This document shows, piece after piece, positions 35,922 through 49,500 of a stretch of 64,000 nucleotides of DNA. The notes below the pieces were generated by a model, which worked only from the letters and a program-made list of their open reading frames with translations, did not search any database and was not told the origin of the DNA. The translations under genes and the position numbers were made by a program. Source of the stretch: Moringa oleifera (lineage: Eukaryota > Streptophyta > Magnoliopsida > Brassicales > Moringaceae); the NCBI GenBank assembly GCA_021397835.1, contig JAJFZO010000609.1, positions 64,501 to 128,500 of the forward strand, given 5' to 3'. Numbering within the stretch: position 1 is the stretch's first letter; each line of letters starts with the position of its first letter.

Positions 35922-37340
35922 ACTATCACAATCGAGTTTTCAATCGACCCTCAGTGTCAAAAAAATTTAAAGTCATCACTAATCTTTTTAGGTGTGATTG
36001 GTCATTGTCATGCAATGCGGGCAGACTGATCTTTTTTCTTTTAAGATTTAGGTTCAAGAGTTGATTATATTTGGGAAGGATTAGCACTCTCCCAAAGCGT
36101 CTATAATTGATACCACTTTAAATTATTTTTTTATAAAAAAAATCTTTAGAAGGATAATTTATGAAAAGATAAAAGATTTTGTACTTATTCCATCCTCTTA
36201 CACTAAAAAATAATTTAGGGAAAAAAGAGAGAGTTATGTTTACTTATCCTTCTTTTTCACAAAATAGGGATCACAACATATATAAAATAAATCTTTAATA
36301 TTATTCATTAATGTATTATATTTAAAAAAAAATCTAATAACAAATCTAAGATTAACACCTAACCAAATAATCGCAAACATCTTATCACCATTTGAATAAC
36401 AACAATTATCATAAATAATAAAATTAAGATCAACACTCATTAATTCATCAATGAATAACAAGAACTTTCACTCAATCAAATGGATTTTTATTTAAAATTA
36501 ATATTAATACAAAATAAATACAGAGATTTCAAGATTACCTCCTTGAAGTCCCTTACACTTTTTATAGACATCTAATCCCCTTTCTCCAACAAAAATCTAA
36601 CAGTAACTAAGAATAACAAATTGTTAGACATAAATTCTAAAATGAAAGAGCTAAATAGTCACCAACATGTAATTTAAGTTGTTACTATAAAACTATCTGC
36701 CAAACAAAGATTTTGCCCCTGTATATAGGAATTTACCAGCATATTTAGCATTAAATGGCAGGCAGGTATAGCGGTTATTGCCAGTTCTTCCTTCATGAGG
36801 TCTATCTTTCTTAATTCTTCCCTTTCTAAGCTGTTGTTGCTTAATCCTCCCTCATTTCAAGCATTTTTGAACGCTTTTTCATCTTTATGCCACCAATTTA
36901 ATTTACAAAGCTCTAACTTGCTCATTAGGTCAAACATTCTCAATTGCATTATCTCTCAATTCACCCAAATTTGAAATTTCAATGATGCATTCATTTGTCA
37001 TCATGAATTCACCCATTTATATATAAAACCTACTTCAAATTGCACTTAATTTGGTGGAAAATCGAGTAATACCGAGTTATTGGATTTGTCAATAGATATG
37101 TTGTTCCTCGAGCGCCCTTGCCATGTCATCAGCTTTGCTTACCATGTTAGCAACTTTGCTAATTAGACATGTCTTTCAGTCACCTAACATATACCAAGTC
37201 ATAGAAGAAACCACATCACTTACCAAGTCATCAAGTGCACTTTCAAACTCTTTTCCAGCTTATTTGGCAACCATCTTACTAGTGACACCCAACAAGATGT
37301 TGCCACATCAATTAATGTGCCATGTAAGCAAATAATCCTC
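35922..37340 (-). mobile_element. 5' LTR of the minus-strand Tat element (outer end approximate)
   Basis: Near 35990-36100 the plus strand reads TTAGGTGTGATTGGTCATTG and GGGAAGGATTAGCACTCTCC, the reverse complement of a Tat LTR 3' end. A TATA-like TATATATAAATG lies at about 37015-37030 on the minus strand. The outer part (37090-37340) is rich in CATGTCATCAGC- and CACATCA-type direct repeats, as in many U3 regions. The true start was not fixed because the partner LTR is missing. Confidence 0.55.
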
Positions 37341-37349
37341 CTCTTATAT

Positions 37350-40300
37350 CTGTCTTTATGACATTAATAACAAACGTTATCATTTTTTGCCATCTCATCC
37401 ATGAAGCCACTTTAGTTGATACTGCTCAAACATGTATCATCCTCGTTAGTAATATTGCCTAATACTTTTCCTTTATGACCTAATCAACAGCTACGTCTCC
37501 AATAAGGACCTACCACATCGCTAACTAAAGCCACATTAGCAGCATTACTATTAAAGCATATGTCGTTATCCCAATAGCTTTTTCAATGATTAATTTCTTC
37601 AGTCTTATGTTCAAATTCGATAATCAACCTCATTTGTCTTCAATTCGCTCATTTCTCTTTTCTTTGGCTTGCCCTCCATCTAGGTTTGACTTGCACAGTG
37701 CAAAAAAAAAAAAAGGCTTCCCCTATTAGTATATGAGATTTTTATCTGTTCTTCAAACCTTTTATGTAAGTATTGTTTCTTGGAAATTTCTTTTTATTTG
37801 GGTTATTTTCCATGGATTGTGTAGGTGCTTCCATTATTACTAATAAAGATCTAGTTAGAATAAGGAGGATTTATGGTATCCTTGCCTTTATGCCTATAGA
37901 TACCTCAATGAAGAAAGACCTTAGTTTGGAAGGTCAGGGGCTCTTTGTATGTTCGAGCAGTGCTTAGAAGGGGACTTAAGGCTTCCTTTAAGTCTTTTTT
38001 TCCAATTAGTATGTCATAATTTTATGATCTTACCTTCATAACTAATTCCTAACCCATAAAGGATCCTAGTTGCTTTTACTGCTAGATATATAGACTTACA
38101 AATTAATGACATCTTCCTTTTAGTGTTCTTTAGGTTTTTTTTTTTTGGCTCAAACAATGGTTTGGTGATTTGGGTTTAGCAAAATGTTTTTGGTATTTTT
38201 ATTTCAGAAGATCCTTTTATTTATTTCAGATTTACCGAAAGTAATAAAATAAATATAGACATTCATATTTTTTTTAGGTCTTTTAGAATAAGATCCTTAA
38301 GAAAAAAAAAACATTATCTTACTTCATCCTAACCAACAATTTGGAGCTATGTATATCTTTCTGAGGTCTTAGCTGAGGTCAGCTAGATCTTGACGAACAG
38401 TAAGAAAAGTCTTCTAATGTCCTTATTTTATACTAATGATTGGATTGATAAGGTTTATCTAGTGTTTTAGGAAAAGGCCCTACTCTTGTTTTACCTTCTA
38501 GAAATTTTAGCCTTGCTCAAGACCCATCCATTAACACTAGCCTTATCTCTCTGAAGAGGAGATCCCCATCTAAAGCTACTACTTACCCTCTCCCTTTAAC
38601 ATTCGAAGAACCAAAGAGGTCCTCTCTTTTAAGTTAGATTACCTTGTGTTTCTTTTTTTTTTCTTTTTATATATTTGCTTAACTACCCTGCTAACTTATT
38701 TGTTTATCTTTTGTAGACCAATTCTTCATCATGCCTTAACTAGGTAAGAAATTTCAATGAAGTGGTTAAGGCGGCTGAGAAAATCCTTCTTGGCTCTTCA
38801 TTAGAAAAAAACAGGATAACAAGTCTCCTCACTCAAGTGCCTTATGCATCTAAGGAGGCTCACCCCAAGATGGTGACTTTTACTAACTTTTTTGTTAAGT
38901 AGGAGTCAGTAGTAGCTACAACTCCTCCTAAATTCCAAAAGATCAAGGACTTTGTTAAGGGAATGGTGCTACATGTTGCTTCTTCCTCAACCATTCTATT
39001 GAGAAATTATAGCACCTTAACAAGCTCTCTAGCTTGCTTTTTGAGATAAAACACTTTTTCTTTAAATTTTGAATGCTATGTCTAATTTTTTTATTTCATT
39101 ATTTTTAACTAATACTACTTATTTGAATTGTTTTCAGGGTAACTAATGGATCTTCTTTGGTAGCAGATGACTATTAAGTATATGGTTAATTTGAGCAAGT
39201 TTTCAAAAAGGCTGAGAGAGCACTAGAAGAAACCAAAATGAGAGCAATAAAGCTTTTTGAGAATGCCTCTTTTCGATAGTACAAAACAAAATAAAGCAAG
39301 ATATTTACGTTTTTAAGGTAGAACTTGAGAAGATGAAGTCTGAGATACAACTTTAGTTAAAGATGATGAAGAAAAAACGATTATGCAGTTAGCTTCAAGT
39401 AATGAAAAGGCTATGGCTTCTTTCAACGAAAGTGAAAAACTAAACAAAATTATATTCTTAAGTGTAAAAACGTCTTTTAGGAGACCAACAAAGAATATTA
39501 AGGCCAAGGTATTAAAGGAATACTAAGGCCTTAATATAGATTTCATCAGTATTGAGCCCAAGACAGCCTTAACTTCACAAGCCACTCTCTTTGCTGAAAA
39601 AGCAATAGGAAGTATCACTTTTATCTCCCTATACACACTATCACAAATCATATCTGATTTGAATAATAAGACTCCTAAGGGAGGTGAAAAGCAGTCTGAA
39701 GTTTAGCTTTCTTTTATTTTTTATCAATGTACGTATTTCATATCACCATTTTATTAATAGAAATGACATTTTTAGACCTCCTATGAGTTATTCTTTCTTT
39801 ACTTCTATAAACTACATATGTGGAAGCAAGATATCTTTTGGCTCAAGGCCCTTCAAAACAAGTCTTTTAACACTAAGGAACAATAACTATAGATCTTAAA
39901 CACCTAAGACCTTTATGAAAATATTTGCTCTTACCACTTTTATCTATAATACTCTTTTTGACTTTAAAATGATCAAGGCTAGCTTCAAATTCACTAGGAT
40001 TTTTCTTATATATCCTGGTAAATCCTTGTCTCCATTAGAATTTCTATACTCTACCTTGAACTCACCTTATTTTAACTTTATTAAGGCATTTCATCTAGCT
40101 TCAGGTTAGGCAAACCTCTTTTTATAAAATAGCATATCAAAAGACTTTCTAAATAGATATTCAAGGTTACCTTTTTGGATTAGGCCTTTTAGGCATGTTA
40201 TAATTGTTTTTCAATGGTACATTGTGTCTAATCCTATAAGAGTTTCACTTTAGAATCATCTTTTGCTTTGAGAAGACTTTTTTGCATAGTTTAGGGAAGA

Positions 40301-41330
40301 CCTTTCTAAAGCTTTTGGATTCTCCTATGTACGTCTTCTAGTAGTTCAACTCTCACTTTTTACGTCATTCTTAAGCTTGAAATGTATTTCTCAGAGTTAA
40401 AATGTGCATGTAACCCTAATTTTTATCTTCTTTAGGAAAGTTTGCCAACAACAACTTTTTTTTTCAATAAACAACTCAAATGACCTGTCTAAGGTGGTTA
40501 TCGTGTTGTTTTGAATATAATTTCAATGTCTGCATCTTCCATTATCCTTATAAGTTAAAACTGGTAGCTCGAAAAATCGTACAAATACAAGATTTAAGGT
40601 ATGCCTAACTTTAATAATAACTTTTCCAAATATGACCTATTGGACACCTCAAATCTCTCTTTAAACATGTAAATACTCCATAGCCAACTTCATTTCACTT
40701 ATACACATGCTTAATGCATCATAAGAGTTAAAACTTTTTTACTAAAAACTCTTTGTAATTGCTTGATATAAGGTATGTGTAATATAGTATGCAGTACTTT
40801 TCTAGACATAGCCTTTAGACACCTTAAAAATCCTTTTAATCATGCAAACCCCTCTCAACCAATTGCATTTCATGTATTGGTATACTTTCTAGATCTTGGA
40901 GGTCAATTTTTTTTTTTTTATAGAAAACACTTTATAATTAATAGATCTAAGGTACGTCCAATGCTAATGTCACTATTCTTCAAAGGCAACTTTCTAGGAT
41001 TATTATTTTCAATCATTCCTTTAGACCTTGGCCATCTCAACAGTATAAACATCACTTATGATTACATCTAGAAGGGTGTGTTGAGCTCAAACCAACTAAT
41101 CTCTTAAAAGGAAAAGCTCTTTTTATAACATAGGGGCTATATCATTGTTGTACCATATTGGCATGTTTATGGAACTTTACTTTTCTTTGCATCGCTCTCT
41201 CTTTTTAGCCATAAAATTTCATAGGGGCAAAATTGAGTATCGACATATGATTTTGATGAAAATCAACCTATACCTCCACCTTTTACTTAGTATCCTATAT
41301 GTTCGCCAACTAAGTGTCCTCGAGTTAAAA
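37350..41330 (+). mobile_element. retroelement debris with coiled-coil coding traces
   Basis: Plus-strand traces at 38720-39700 read EAHPKMVTFTNFF, KIKDFVKGMVLHVASSS, ALEETKMRAIKLFENASF and NIDFISIEPKTALTSQATLF. They resemble the coiled-coil gag-like or accessory proteins of Tat-lineage elements seen also at 13500-14100 (-). Many stops are present. From 39720 to 41330 the DNA is T-rich with short open frames of no recognisable family and a 177-bp tandem array. Confidence 0.4.
40596..41045. repeat. degenerate ~177-bp tandem repeat, ~2.5 copies
   Basis: Units start TTAAGGTATGCC (40594), TAAGGTATGTGT (40769) and TAAGGTACGTCC (40948). They share CTTTTC, GACACCT, CTCTCAACCA- or CCATAGCCAA-like text and GCATTTCAT/CATTTCACTT at matching places. 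Spacings are 174 and 179 bases. Confidence 0.65.
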
Positions 41331-42176
41331 TGACGCCACAAAAAGTGAAAACGAAAATAAGCGATGAAGAAGAGGAATCTAATAATGATCTTTTCTATGA
41401 ACTTAAGAAGGTTAAGACCCTAGTTGCAAAAGAGAACTCACTAAAAACAAACAGTGATGCAGTAGAGATTTTGAGCGATATTCAATGCAAGCTTTAATGA
41501 AACTAAATTATATGATTTCTAGAGCCTATTCCTCTAAGTTTTTATATTATTAAAAATGTAAAATTGTTCAAAAACTACTTTATATGTTAATTTGTTTGTG
41601 AAAGAAACATAGATGTTCAAGTCTTCAGAGAAGTCGAGTTGCTGAGATTACTAAAATCTCAAGGCTTATTTAAGTCATTATTAAATGCAAAATCTTTTAA
41701 TACTAATGTAGTCTATGAGTTTATTCAAACCTAAGGAATGAAATAGGTTAGATTGTTGATTGGGTTACGACCTTAGATGACAAATCATTGAGCTGATCAA
41801 AGGGCATGCCAACTTGACCTTGTCACTAATATACCACGTGCTATGTTAGTAAAATGCAACCCTTGTTGACAAAGAGAAGCTAACAGTTTCATGAATCATA
41901 AGAGTGTTTAAGAAATATGTTAAAAGAAGCCATGTCAACGGCATAGTCTCATATCCACCTTCAGATAATGAAACTGAGGTTGTTCTGCTATTTGCACTTT
42001 TTGTTGTCACATCAAGTGCAACACGCCTTACAATAAGTTATCTGAAACCTGCGACTATTTGCAAGCTAAGCTAAGGAAAGTATGCGAGCAAAAAAGGAAA
42101 GTTTTGCAAGAGACTGAGTCCACGAAAATTGGGTTACTTTTGATGCTCTAAAAGTGCACAATTCCAAATGACTCAA
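41331..42176 (+). pseudogene. retroelement gag-like frame interrupted by the CACTA insertion
   Basis: A start at 41331 opens MTPQKVKTKISDEEEESNND. Further on, 41600-41740 reads ERNIDVQVFREVELLRLL, KSQGLFKSLLNAKSF and NVVYEFIQ. This matches the pattern (mutated residue string, QGxxxLxxxxxxxNxxVVxEFY) of a domain common in plant retroelement proteins. Stops break the frame. The CACTA element splits the locus at 42176, and the sequence resumes at 52132 after the CAA duplication. Confidence 0.45.
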
Positions 42177-42190
42177 CACCACAAGAAAAC
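42177..42190 (+). repeat. left terminal inverted repeat of the CACTA element
   Basis: CACCACAAGAAAAC, a perfect match to the complement of 52115-52128. It is preceded by the CAA duplication. Confidence 0.95.
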
Positions 42191-43539
42191 AAGCCTTTTA
42201 TGATAGGCAATGCCCGTCATAAAAAGCTTTTTATGATGATTTAGAAACTTTTATTATAAATGATGACATAGAAACTTTATAATGGTATAAAAGACTGCCA
42301 TAAATTCTTGATGGTTTTTAATCATCATTAAAAAGTTAAAGTATTAATGACGGTTTATGATGAATTGTTATAAAAAATTTATTATAGTCCAAAATAAACC
42401 GTCAAAAAATATATTCATGATATCATGACGGTCTTTGTGACTGTCATTAAAAATATTCATTTATTAATGACGATCTTTGTGACTAAACGAACATGTACTT
42501 TTTATGATGGTTTTTATGATCGTTATAAAAAATTTATGTTTTATTATATATTTTTTATTAATTAATCATAAATTATTTTTATAATTTTAGTTAATTAATT
42601 AATATTTGTCTTTTTTTCTGCAATTATAGTCAAACAGTAAAAAAATATCAAACAAAAAAATTACATATATTTATAACTACAACTATTATCATTTTACAAA
42701 ATATAATAATATTAAGTATCAAAAATAAATAAAATATCTACAAATTAAATTATACAATATGTCATCTTCATTGCTCTGCTCTAGCATTACACAAAAAAAG
42801 CCTAGTGAATTAGATGTGTCACTGTTGCAATAGTTATAAAAAAATACATTATTATATCATCTCTATTTAACATATAATTAATTTGCATATCAAAATAAAT
42901 AAGCAACTGTAATAAAGCTTGAAAATCTAACATAATAAAAGGTCAGGAATGCATCTAAATGTCAAAAATATAACTTCTTATAACTCATAAGGTACATATT
43001 AATCATAATATACAATTTTCTATTCTAGTTCCTTACATCTAGATATCAAAAGTGTAACTTCTTGTAATGCAATAGTAAGCGCAAAAATTAACTGATCATG
43101 AACATATTTATTTGATATGCATGCTTGAATACTTTTACTTATTCTTTGCTTTATCAACTTCTTAAAAATGATTTTTATAGAATTCTCAATAGAATTAACA
43201 AAAAACTCAACAGAATTAGTCGATGGCTCAATGAATAGAATGAGCAGAGCACTCAATGAATAGAATTAGTCCATCACTTGAATTTAACCAAGCCAAACAA
43301 CACACAATTAAAACGCAACCATTAATGAGCCAACAAGGATTACATACCTGGCTATAATAGTAAACTGTTGTACATGCATAGCCCATTCACCACGTACTTC
43401 ATCAATTTCTTCATTACTATATGTATCTTTACCATTGAACATTAAGATTAAAACACAAAAGAAGACAACATAATCAATTTGATATTATTTATAAATATGA
43501 AACATTTAATATGTAAATAAAATAAATAATATGACCTTC

Positions 43540-45240
43540 TCACAAAGAATTTTGGGATCTTCAATTATTTTATGCATAAATCGAAGCACAAAATAGCTAC
43601 ATTCTATACCACCTCTTTGAATCGGTGCCTTTACATGTAGAAATATAATCATTAGGACATTATTTTTAATATTATTAATAATAAAAAAATAAAATGAACT
43701 CACTTGAATTCGTTACCATGTAATATTTGATCTCATAAGAAACATTTAAAACCCCTGTATCATTAACCAATAAACATTTGAAAACATGTAGTTTATAGAA
43801 TTAATAACAAAACCAATAAACAAAAGACATAAAGTAAAACTTGTACTCACATGGTCATAATTTTTTTAAGATCAGGTCCTACTTTATGACCCAAAGAATC
43901 CAAATGATACACTATTCATGATGCCGTATCAATAACCACTAATTTCTAATGAAATCTATTAGTAATAAAAAAAACAAAAGATAATAAATAGCCAAATGAG
44001 ATATGTCTTGATAAAGCAATTAAAATAGAAATTTCTTACTTTAGATTGCAAGGCATGAAAAGAATTTAGTTTGAATGTGTTTTTTAAAACCGCTCTGTAA
44101 TATGTCGTGCTCTGTCTTTTAACCTACTTTCATTGTTTAATCCACCAAAGAGTGAGACAATCATAGGATTGATGAAGTCAAATTGTTTCAACTTTTTTGT
44201 ATCCTTCAAATTAGCAGGTAGATATCTTAAAGTAAACAAATTGAAAGTTAAATTATATACACATAGATATTAAAATAGATTGATATTGAAATTCTATCTC
44301 ATCTGATATATAGACAAATGCTAGTTCCTTCCAATTCTTTTTTATCAATCGTGATAAAGCAATCTTCTGAGCCAAAATAGTAATAAAATGGACAGCAAAA
44401 AACATCATAATCAAATCTTACTTTAACTTAATTTTGCATGTTAATCATCAATGGATAAGCTACTTTTGCGAACTGCTTCAGAGCTTGCTCAGAAATGGAT
44501 CCACTTTTTTACTAATTTCTTTTTCTTTTGTCTCCAAACATATGATAATAATAAATTTTAAAATTCAACTTATTTTAACATAAAAAGAAACAAAGATAAT
44601 ATACATAACTCAAATTATCTCATACCTCCTTAACAATATGAGTAAAAACTAATTTTTGAGGCCAACTTACATGATGACCCAATGCATCTTTAACAAATAT
44701 AAGATATTCATCCTTATTTTCAATAAGTCGTCGAGCATCTTGATTGAATATTTGATCAACAAAAGCTACAAAATTGGCATAAGAACTATCAATAATGATG
44801 CCCATGGCCACAATATTTTCTAGTGTATCCACTACTAATTTACATATAACATCTTATTCATAAAAAAAAATAACATTATTAATTATAATTAATAGTAAAA
44901 ACAATGTCTTTGGCATTAAATAATAAGTAAATACCTTCATTTTCAAATCTTCATTAGAAACATCTCAAGAATCCTTCATAGGCATTGGTGAATCGAGTTT
45001 TTATATCTTATTTTAGCTATAATTTTTGCTCTACCTCAGCTAAGCGAGCTTCTAGATATGCTACTTTATTAGGAGTAGAAAAAAAGACCGAAGGAGTGAT
45101 AAACTTTGAAACTCCTCTAACTCGACCCCTATGCTCATTAGCACCAAAAGCTTTGCTTAAAATGTTATCACTGCCTGAGAATTTAATGGTGGTAGCTTTT
45201 GACTGCTCTATTAACTCATCCTATAATAATCCATGCTGAA
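43540..45240 (-). pseudogene. ULP1-like (C48) cysteine protease frame of the CACTA element
   Basis: On the minus strand, 44832-44620 reads VDTLENIVAMGIII then DALGHHVSWPQKLVF, a segment conserved in the second protein of many plant CACTA elements. Next come NPMIVSLFGGLNNES (about 44150) and the protease core. The catalytic His codon is at 43949-43951, followed by KLVVIDTA and YHLDSLGHKVGPDLKKI with Asp at 43898-43900, then APIQRGGIECSYFVLRFM with the nucleophile Cys at 43599-43601. The Trp normally next to His is a TAG stop, another stop interrupts the DTAS segment, and the Gly after Cys is Ser. All three catalytic residues survive in a broken frame. ULP1-type domains remove SUMO or ubiquitin-like tags; their role in transposons is not settled. 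Confidence 0.65.
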
Positions 45241-46578
45241 TTAAGTATGAATTACATAAAAATTAATTTTCTAGTTTTATAAGCTATTATTTATGACTTG
45301 CATGCAATAAACATAAGATATTGCAACTTAACTTTAAATGTGTCAGAAAACAAGTAGGAAAGAAAAAGACATAAAATATTTTATCTGGGTGTCTTTGTTC
45401 ATAAGTGAAGAAAAAGTGGCATTCTAATTGGTTAGACTATACTGCCTTATTGCCTGAATAATATTCCCTTACTGCCTCATTGTCTTCAAACTTTAGCAAA
45501 CAATGTTATAAAGACAAGATTTCTAACGTTTATGTAAGATTTGTTAAAAAAAAAACTTACAATTTTTTCAATGATAGGCATAATGTCCTTCTTTATCTTG
45601 TCGTGCTAGCTTTTATAATTCATTACAATCAATCTCCTCTTCTACCTTGAGTTTTGTTTTCTATAAAGATGGAGTAACAAATTAAAAATTAGAAAGAATG
45701 TATCTTAAAATCTTCACAAAGAATGTAAGAGTGAGAAAGTTGCCAATTTGTGCTCTAAGGTTGCATATCCACCTCGCCTCAATCGATAAGGATATTTACT
45801 ATGTTTTTGTCATTTTTTTTCTTCCTTACTTAATTTCTAAAATGTTTTATTATAGTTAATGACAAAACGTGAAATATTTATTGTTTAAAAAACATATTAC
45901 AACATAAATGTACTTTAAAATCCTCTAAAAGTCGTGATTTAACGAACCTTTCCTAGTCATTTTGTGAAATAAAACTGCAGATCGAAGGTGGTTTCACTAT
46001 AGCATCAAGATTGTTGGCAAAAAAAATTATATATTTTGTTGTCAGGATATTCTTCAGTGTTCTAAATTTGTTGCCAATTGATTATAAGATAGATTTTTTC
46101 AAGTGATGATTAATTTCAAATGTATCCTATAAATGAAATTTGATATGTTACTATGCTAATAAAAAGTATAATTAAATATTTAGAGTGAAAGCGTTAAACC
46201 TAAACTTGTTCCCACATTTTTTCTTTTAAATGATCAAGAACCTTTCGCAAGTCACTATAAGTTATAGGTACCGTGGTATGTGCAAGAACTCCAAGAGTAG
46301 ACATAAGAGATTTAGCTTCAACACCATATGGTACACCTTTTGAATTGAACTATACCACTTTCTTTGTCCTCAAATTTTTCTGGTTCAATAATTTTATTGG
46401 TCCTCTAGATTTGGTTGGCTAATCTGACAACTTCTTAGTCATATCTATAATCCTACAAACATGAGATATAATCCAAATAAATAGTTAGAGCATAATTCAT
46501 TATATGATACTAGTTTTTGCAATAAATAATATTGTCATAAAAGAAAAAAAGAAAACAATCAAACCTTTTTGCCTTGAG

Positions 46579-49500
46579 TTAAAAGTAAGCTTCATCAATC
46601 CAAGTTCCATCACAATTGGGTCGTATATAGTTAACATTATCCTCATTGATTTCATCATTTATATCGACTTCAAGTATGCCATCAATAATGAAATCATATT
46701 CTTCTATGTTGTCCACATCATTATTTCTCTCATTACGTTTATAGTCTTTTTGTGAAATAGAGCAAACAATGGACCATCTTAGATCTAGTTGGTCCAAAAC
46801 GTAAAAGACCTATTTAGCTTGAGAAGCTAAAATGAAATAATCAAATTTATGGCCATGTCATTTAAGATCAACTAGTATGTGACAACATCATCTAATTTAA
46901 TTCCACCATTATTTTGAACCCAATCACATTTGAACAATGTTGTTTTGAACATGTGGTAATCAAGCTCCTATATTTCCTTGATAACACCATAAAATGACAA
47001 TTGTCCAATTATTAGATTCTTGTCCTTAGCACTTGAAATTTGCATTGTTGTTGCAATTACAGTGACTCCGCTATTTTGTGTGACTAAACTATTAAAACGT
47101 TCCCATGTATAAAAGCGATAACCATTCAGATCATATCCAGGATATTTTATAACTTCGGGACGAGGTCCATGTGCTACCCATTTCACCAAAAAGGAAGGTG
47201 GATTTTGCCTTTGTATTTCTGATGCAACTTATTGACAAAAATCTGATTGAATAGATTTTAGTATTAAATAAATAAAAGACATATGGTCATGTTAAAGAAA
47301 CTGGTAAGTACTTTTTCTCGAAACCAAGAAATAAAGGTCTAAGTATGCTCATCTTGTAACCGTTTGGATTATTTTGATTGACGGGGATACTATAATTTCA
47401 CATACTTGATATGCTCATTATTCATCTAATGAATGCATATATGTATAAGTATATGCTTTATAACATACACATAGATTAGGAAGAGACATACTCAACATAT
47501 GGTTGAACATCCAGTGAATTCAGTAATACATAAAGATGTACTTGCTCTAATTCTTGTCAATCAACAGTAACAATGTGACCACCAGGTAAGGGTTTTTCAA
47601 CTTGGATGTCATCTTCTTTTCCACATGGAATACCAATTGGATGCATGTTAAAATAATAACCTCCATAAAATTCAAGTGCTTCTTTTGCAATGTAGCATTC
47701 AGCAATACATCCTTCGGGACGATTACGGTTGCGAACATATCCTTTCAAAGTTTTCATGAACTGTTCAAATGGATACATCCATCTAAGGTATATCGGTCCA
47801 TATAATCTCACTTCTCTAACAAGGTGCACTGTTAAATGCACCATTATATTAAAAAAAAGTAGTTGAAAAGTATTTTTCAAGTAAGCAAAGAGTTACCACC
47901 AAATCTTGCTATAATTTGCCTAGTTTTGAAACATCCATAACCTTACTACACAAAGCATTAAAAAAGAAGCAAAATCTCATGATTGCATATCTAACATGTT
48001 TGGCAAAACTGAATGAATAGCCAATGGTAGAAGTTGTTGCATAAAAGCATGACAATTGTGAGACTTAAGACCTTGAATTTTCATATCGGTCATTGACACA
48101 AGATTTTTGAAATTTGAAGAATACCTATCTGCAACTTTTATGTTTGATAATGTCTCATAAAACATCCTTCTCTCTGATTTGCTTAGAGCGTAACAAGCAG
48201 CTGGTAAATAAATACGGCCATTTACAACCTTGGGAGCTAACTCTTTTCTTAAGCCAATTTCTACAAGGTCTAGTCGAGTGTTGATCCCATCTTTAGATTT
48301 TTCAAGAATATTAAGTAAAGTTCTATAGATACTTTCGCAAACATTTTTTTCAATATGCATTACACCCAAAATGTGCCGAATATGTAAATGTTTCTAATAT
48401 TCAAGGTCGAAAAAGCATGATTTTTTCTTAAAGCATGTTTGAATATTGTCATTCAATCTTTTACCGCATGTCATTTTCCTCTTAACAACTATTTTTTTAC
48501 CTCGTACATTAGTAATAAAGCTTACTTTCTATAGTATTTCTTCTCCACTTAGTGTACAAAGAGGTGAACCGGTTTCATGCTCTCCATTGAATGTTTTCTT
48601 TTGCTTTCTAAATAGGTGATTTTTTGAAAGGAATCGTCTATGACCCATATACACATTCTTCTTACCATGTTGTAATCTACAAGCATATATGCTTTCAGCA
48701 CATATTGGACAAGCATAATATCCCTTAACTGAACAACCAGAACGATTCTCATAAGCAAGAAAATCATTAGTTGTCTTTATTAAAACAGTTTATAATGTAA
48801 ATAACTCTTTTCAGTAAGAATCATAGACTTTTACACCAATCTTCCATAGAAGCTTCAAATAATCAATCAATGAAGCAAGACATACATCAATATCATTACC
48901 TGGTTGGCGAGGTCCTGATATAAGCAATGATAACATCATGAATTTCTGTTTCATACATAACCAATGTGGTAGATTATATGTTATCATTACCACTAGTCAA
49001 CAACTATATGCAGTGCTAAGAGAACTATGTGGATTTATTCCATCAGCGGAAATAGCCAATCAAAGATTTTTGTGTTCGGATGCAAAACTTGACCACTGAA
49101 AGTCTATTAACTTCCAAGCAAGTGAATCGGCAGGATGTCTTAGTTTCCCATCTACTTTCCTTTTGTTAACATGTCAAGTTAAATGTTATGCAATTTGTGG
49201 TGACTGAAACATTGGCTTGAATCGTGGAATAAGAGAAAAGTACCACAATACTTTAGCAAGAATCCCTTTCGTTTGGTTTTTTCCTTACCATTTTCTTTCC
49301 ATCTCGATAGTCCACAAGTAGGATAAGATGATAAATCTTTTTACTCCTTTCTATAGAGTATACAATCATTTGGGCAAGCATGTATTTTCTCATAATGTAA
49401 ACCCAGTGCATTCATAGTTTTTTTTTTTTGCTTCATACATTATTGTAGGGTTTTCATTTCCAGTAGAAAACATATTAGACAAACAACTTAACATATTAGA

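Noticed and set aside
47602..47805. Plus-strand frame within the CACTA element
   Set aside because: Antisense shadow of the transposase DUF4218-like block on the minus strand.
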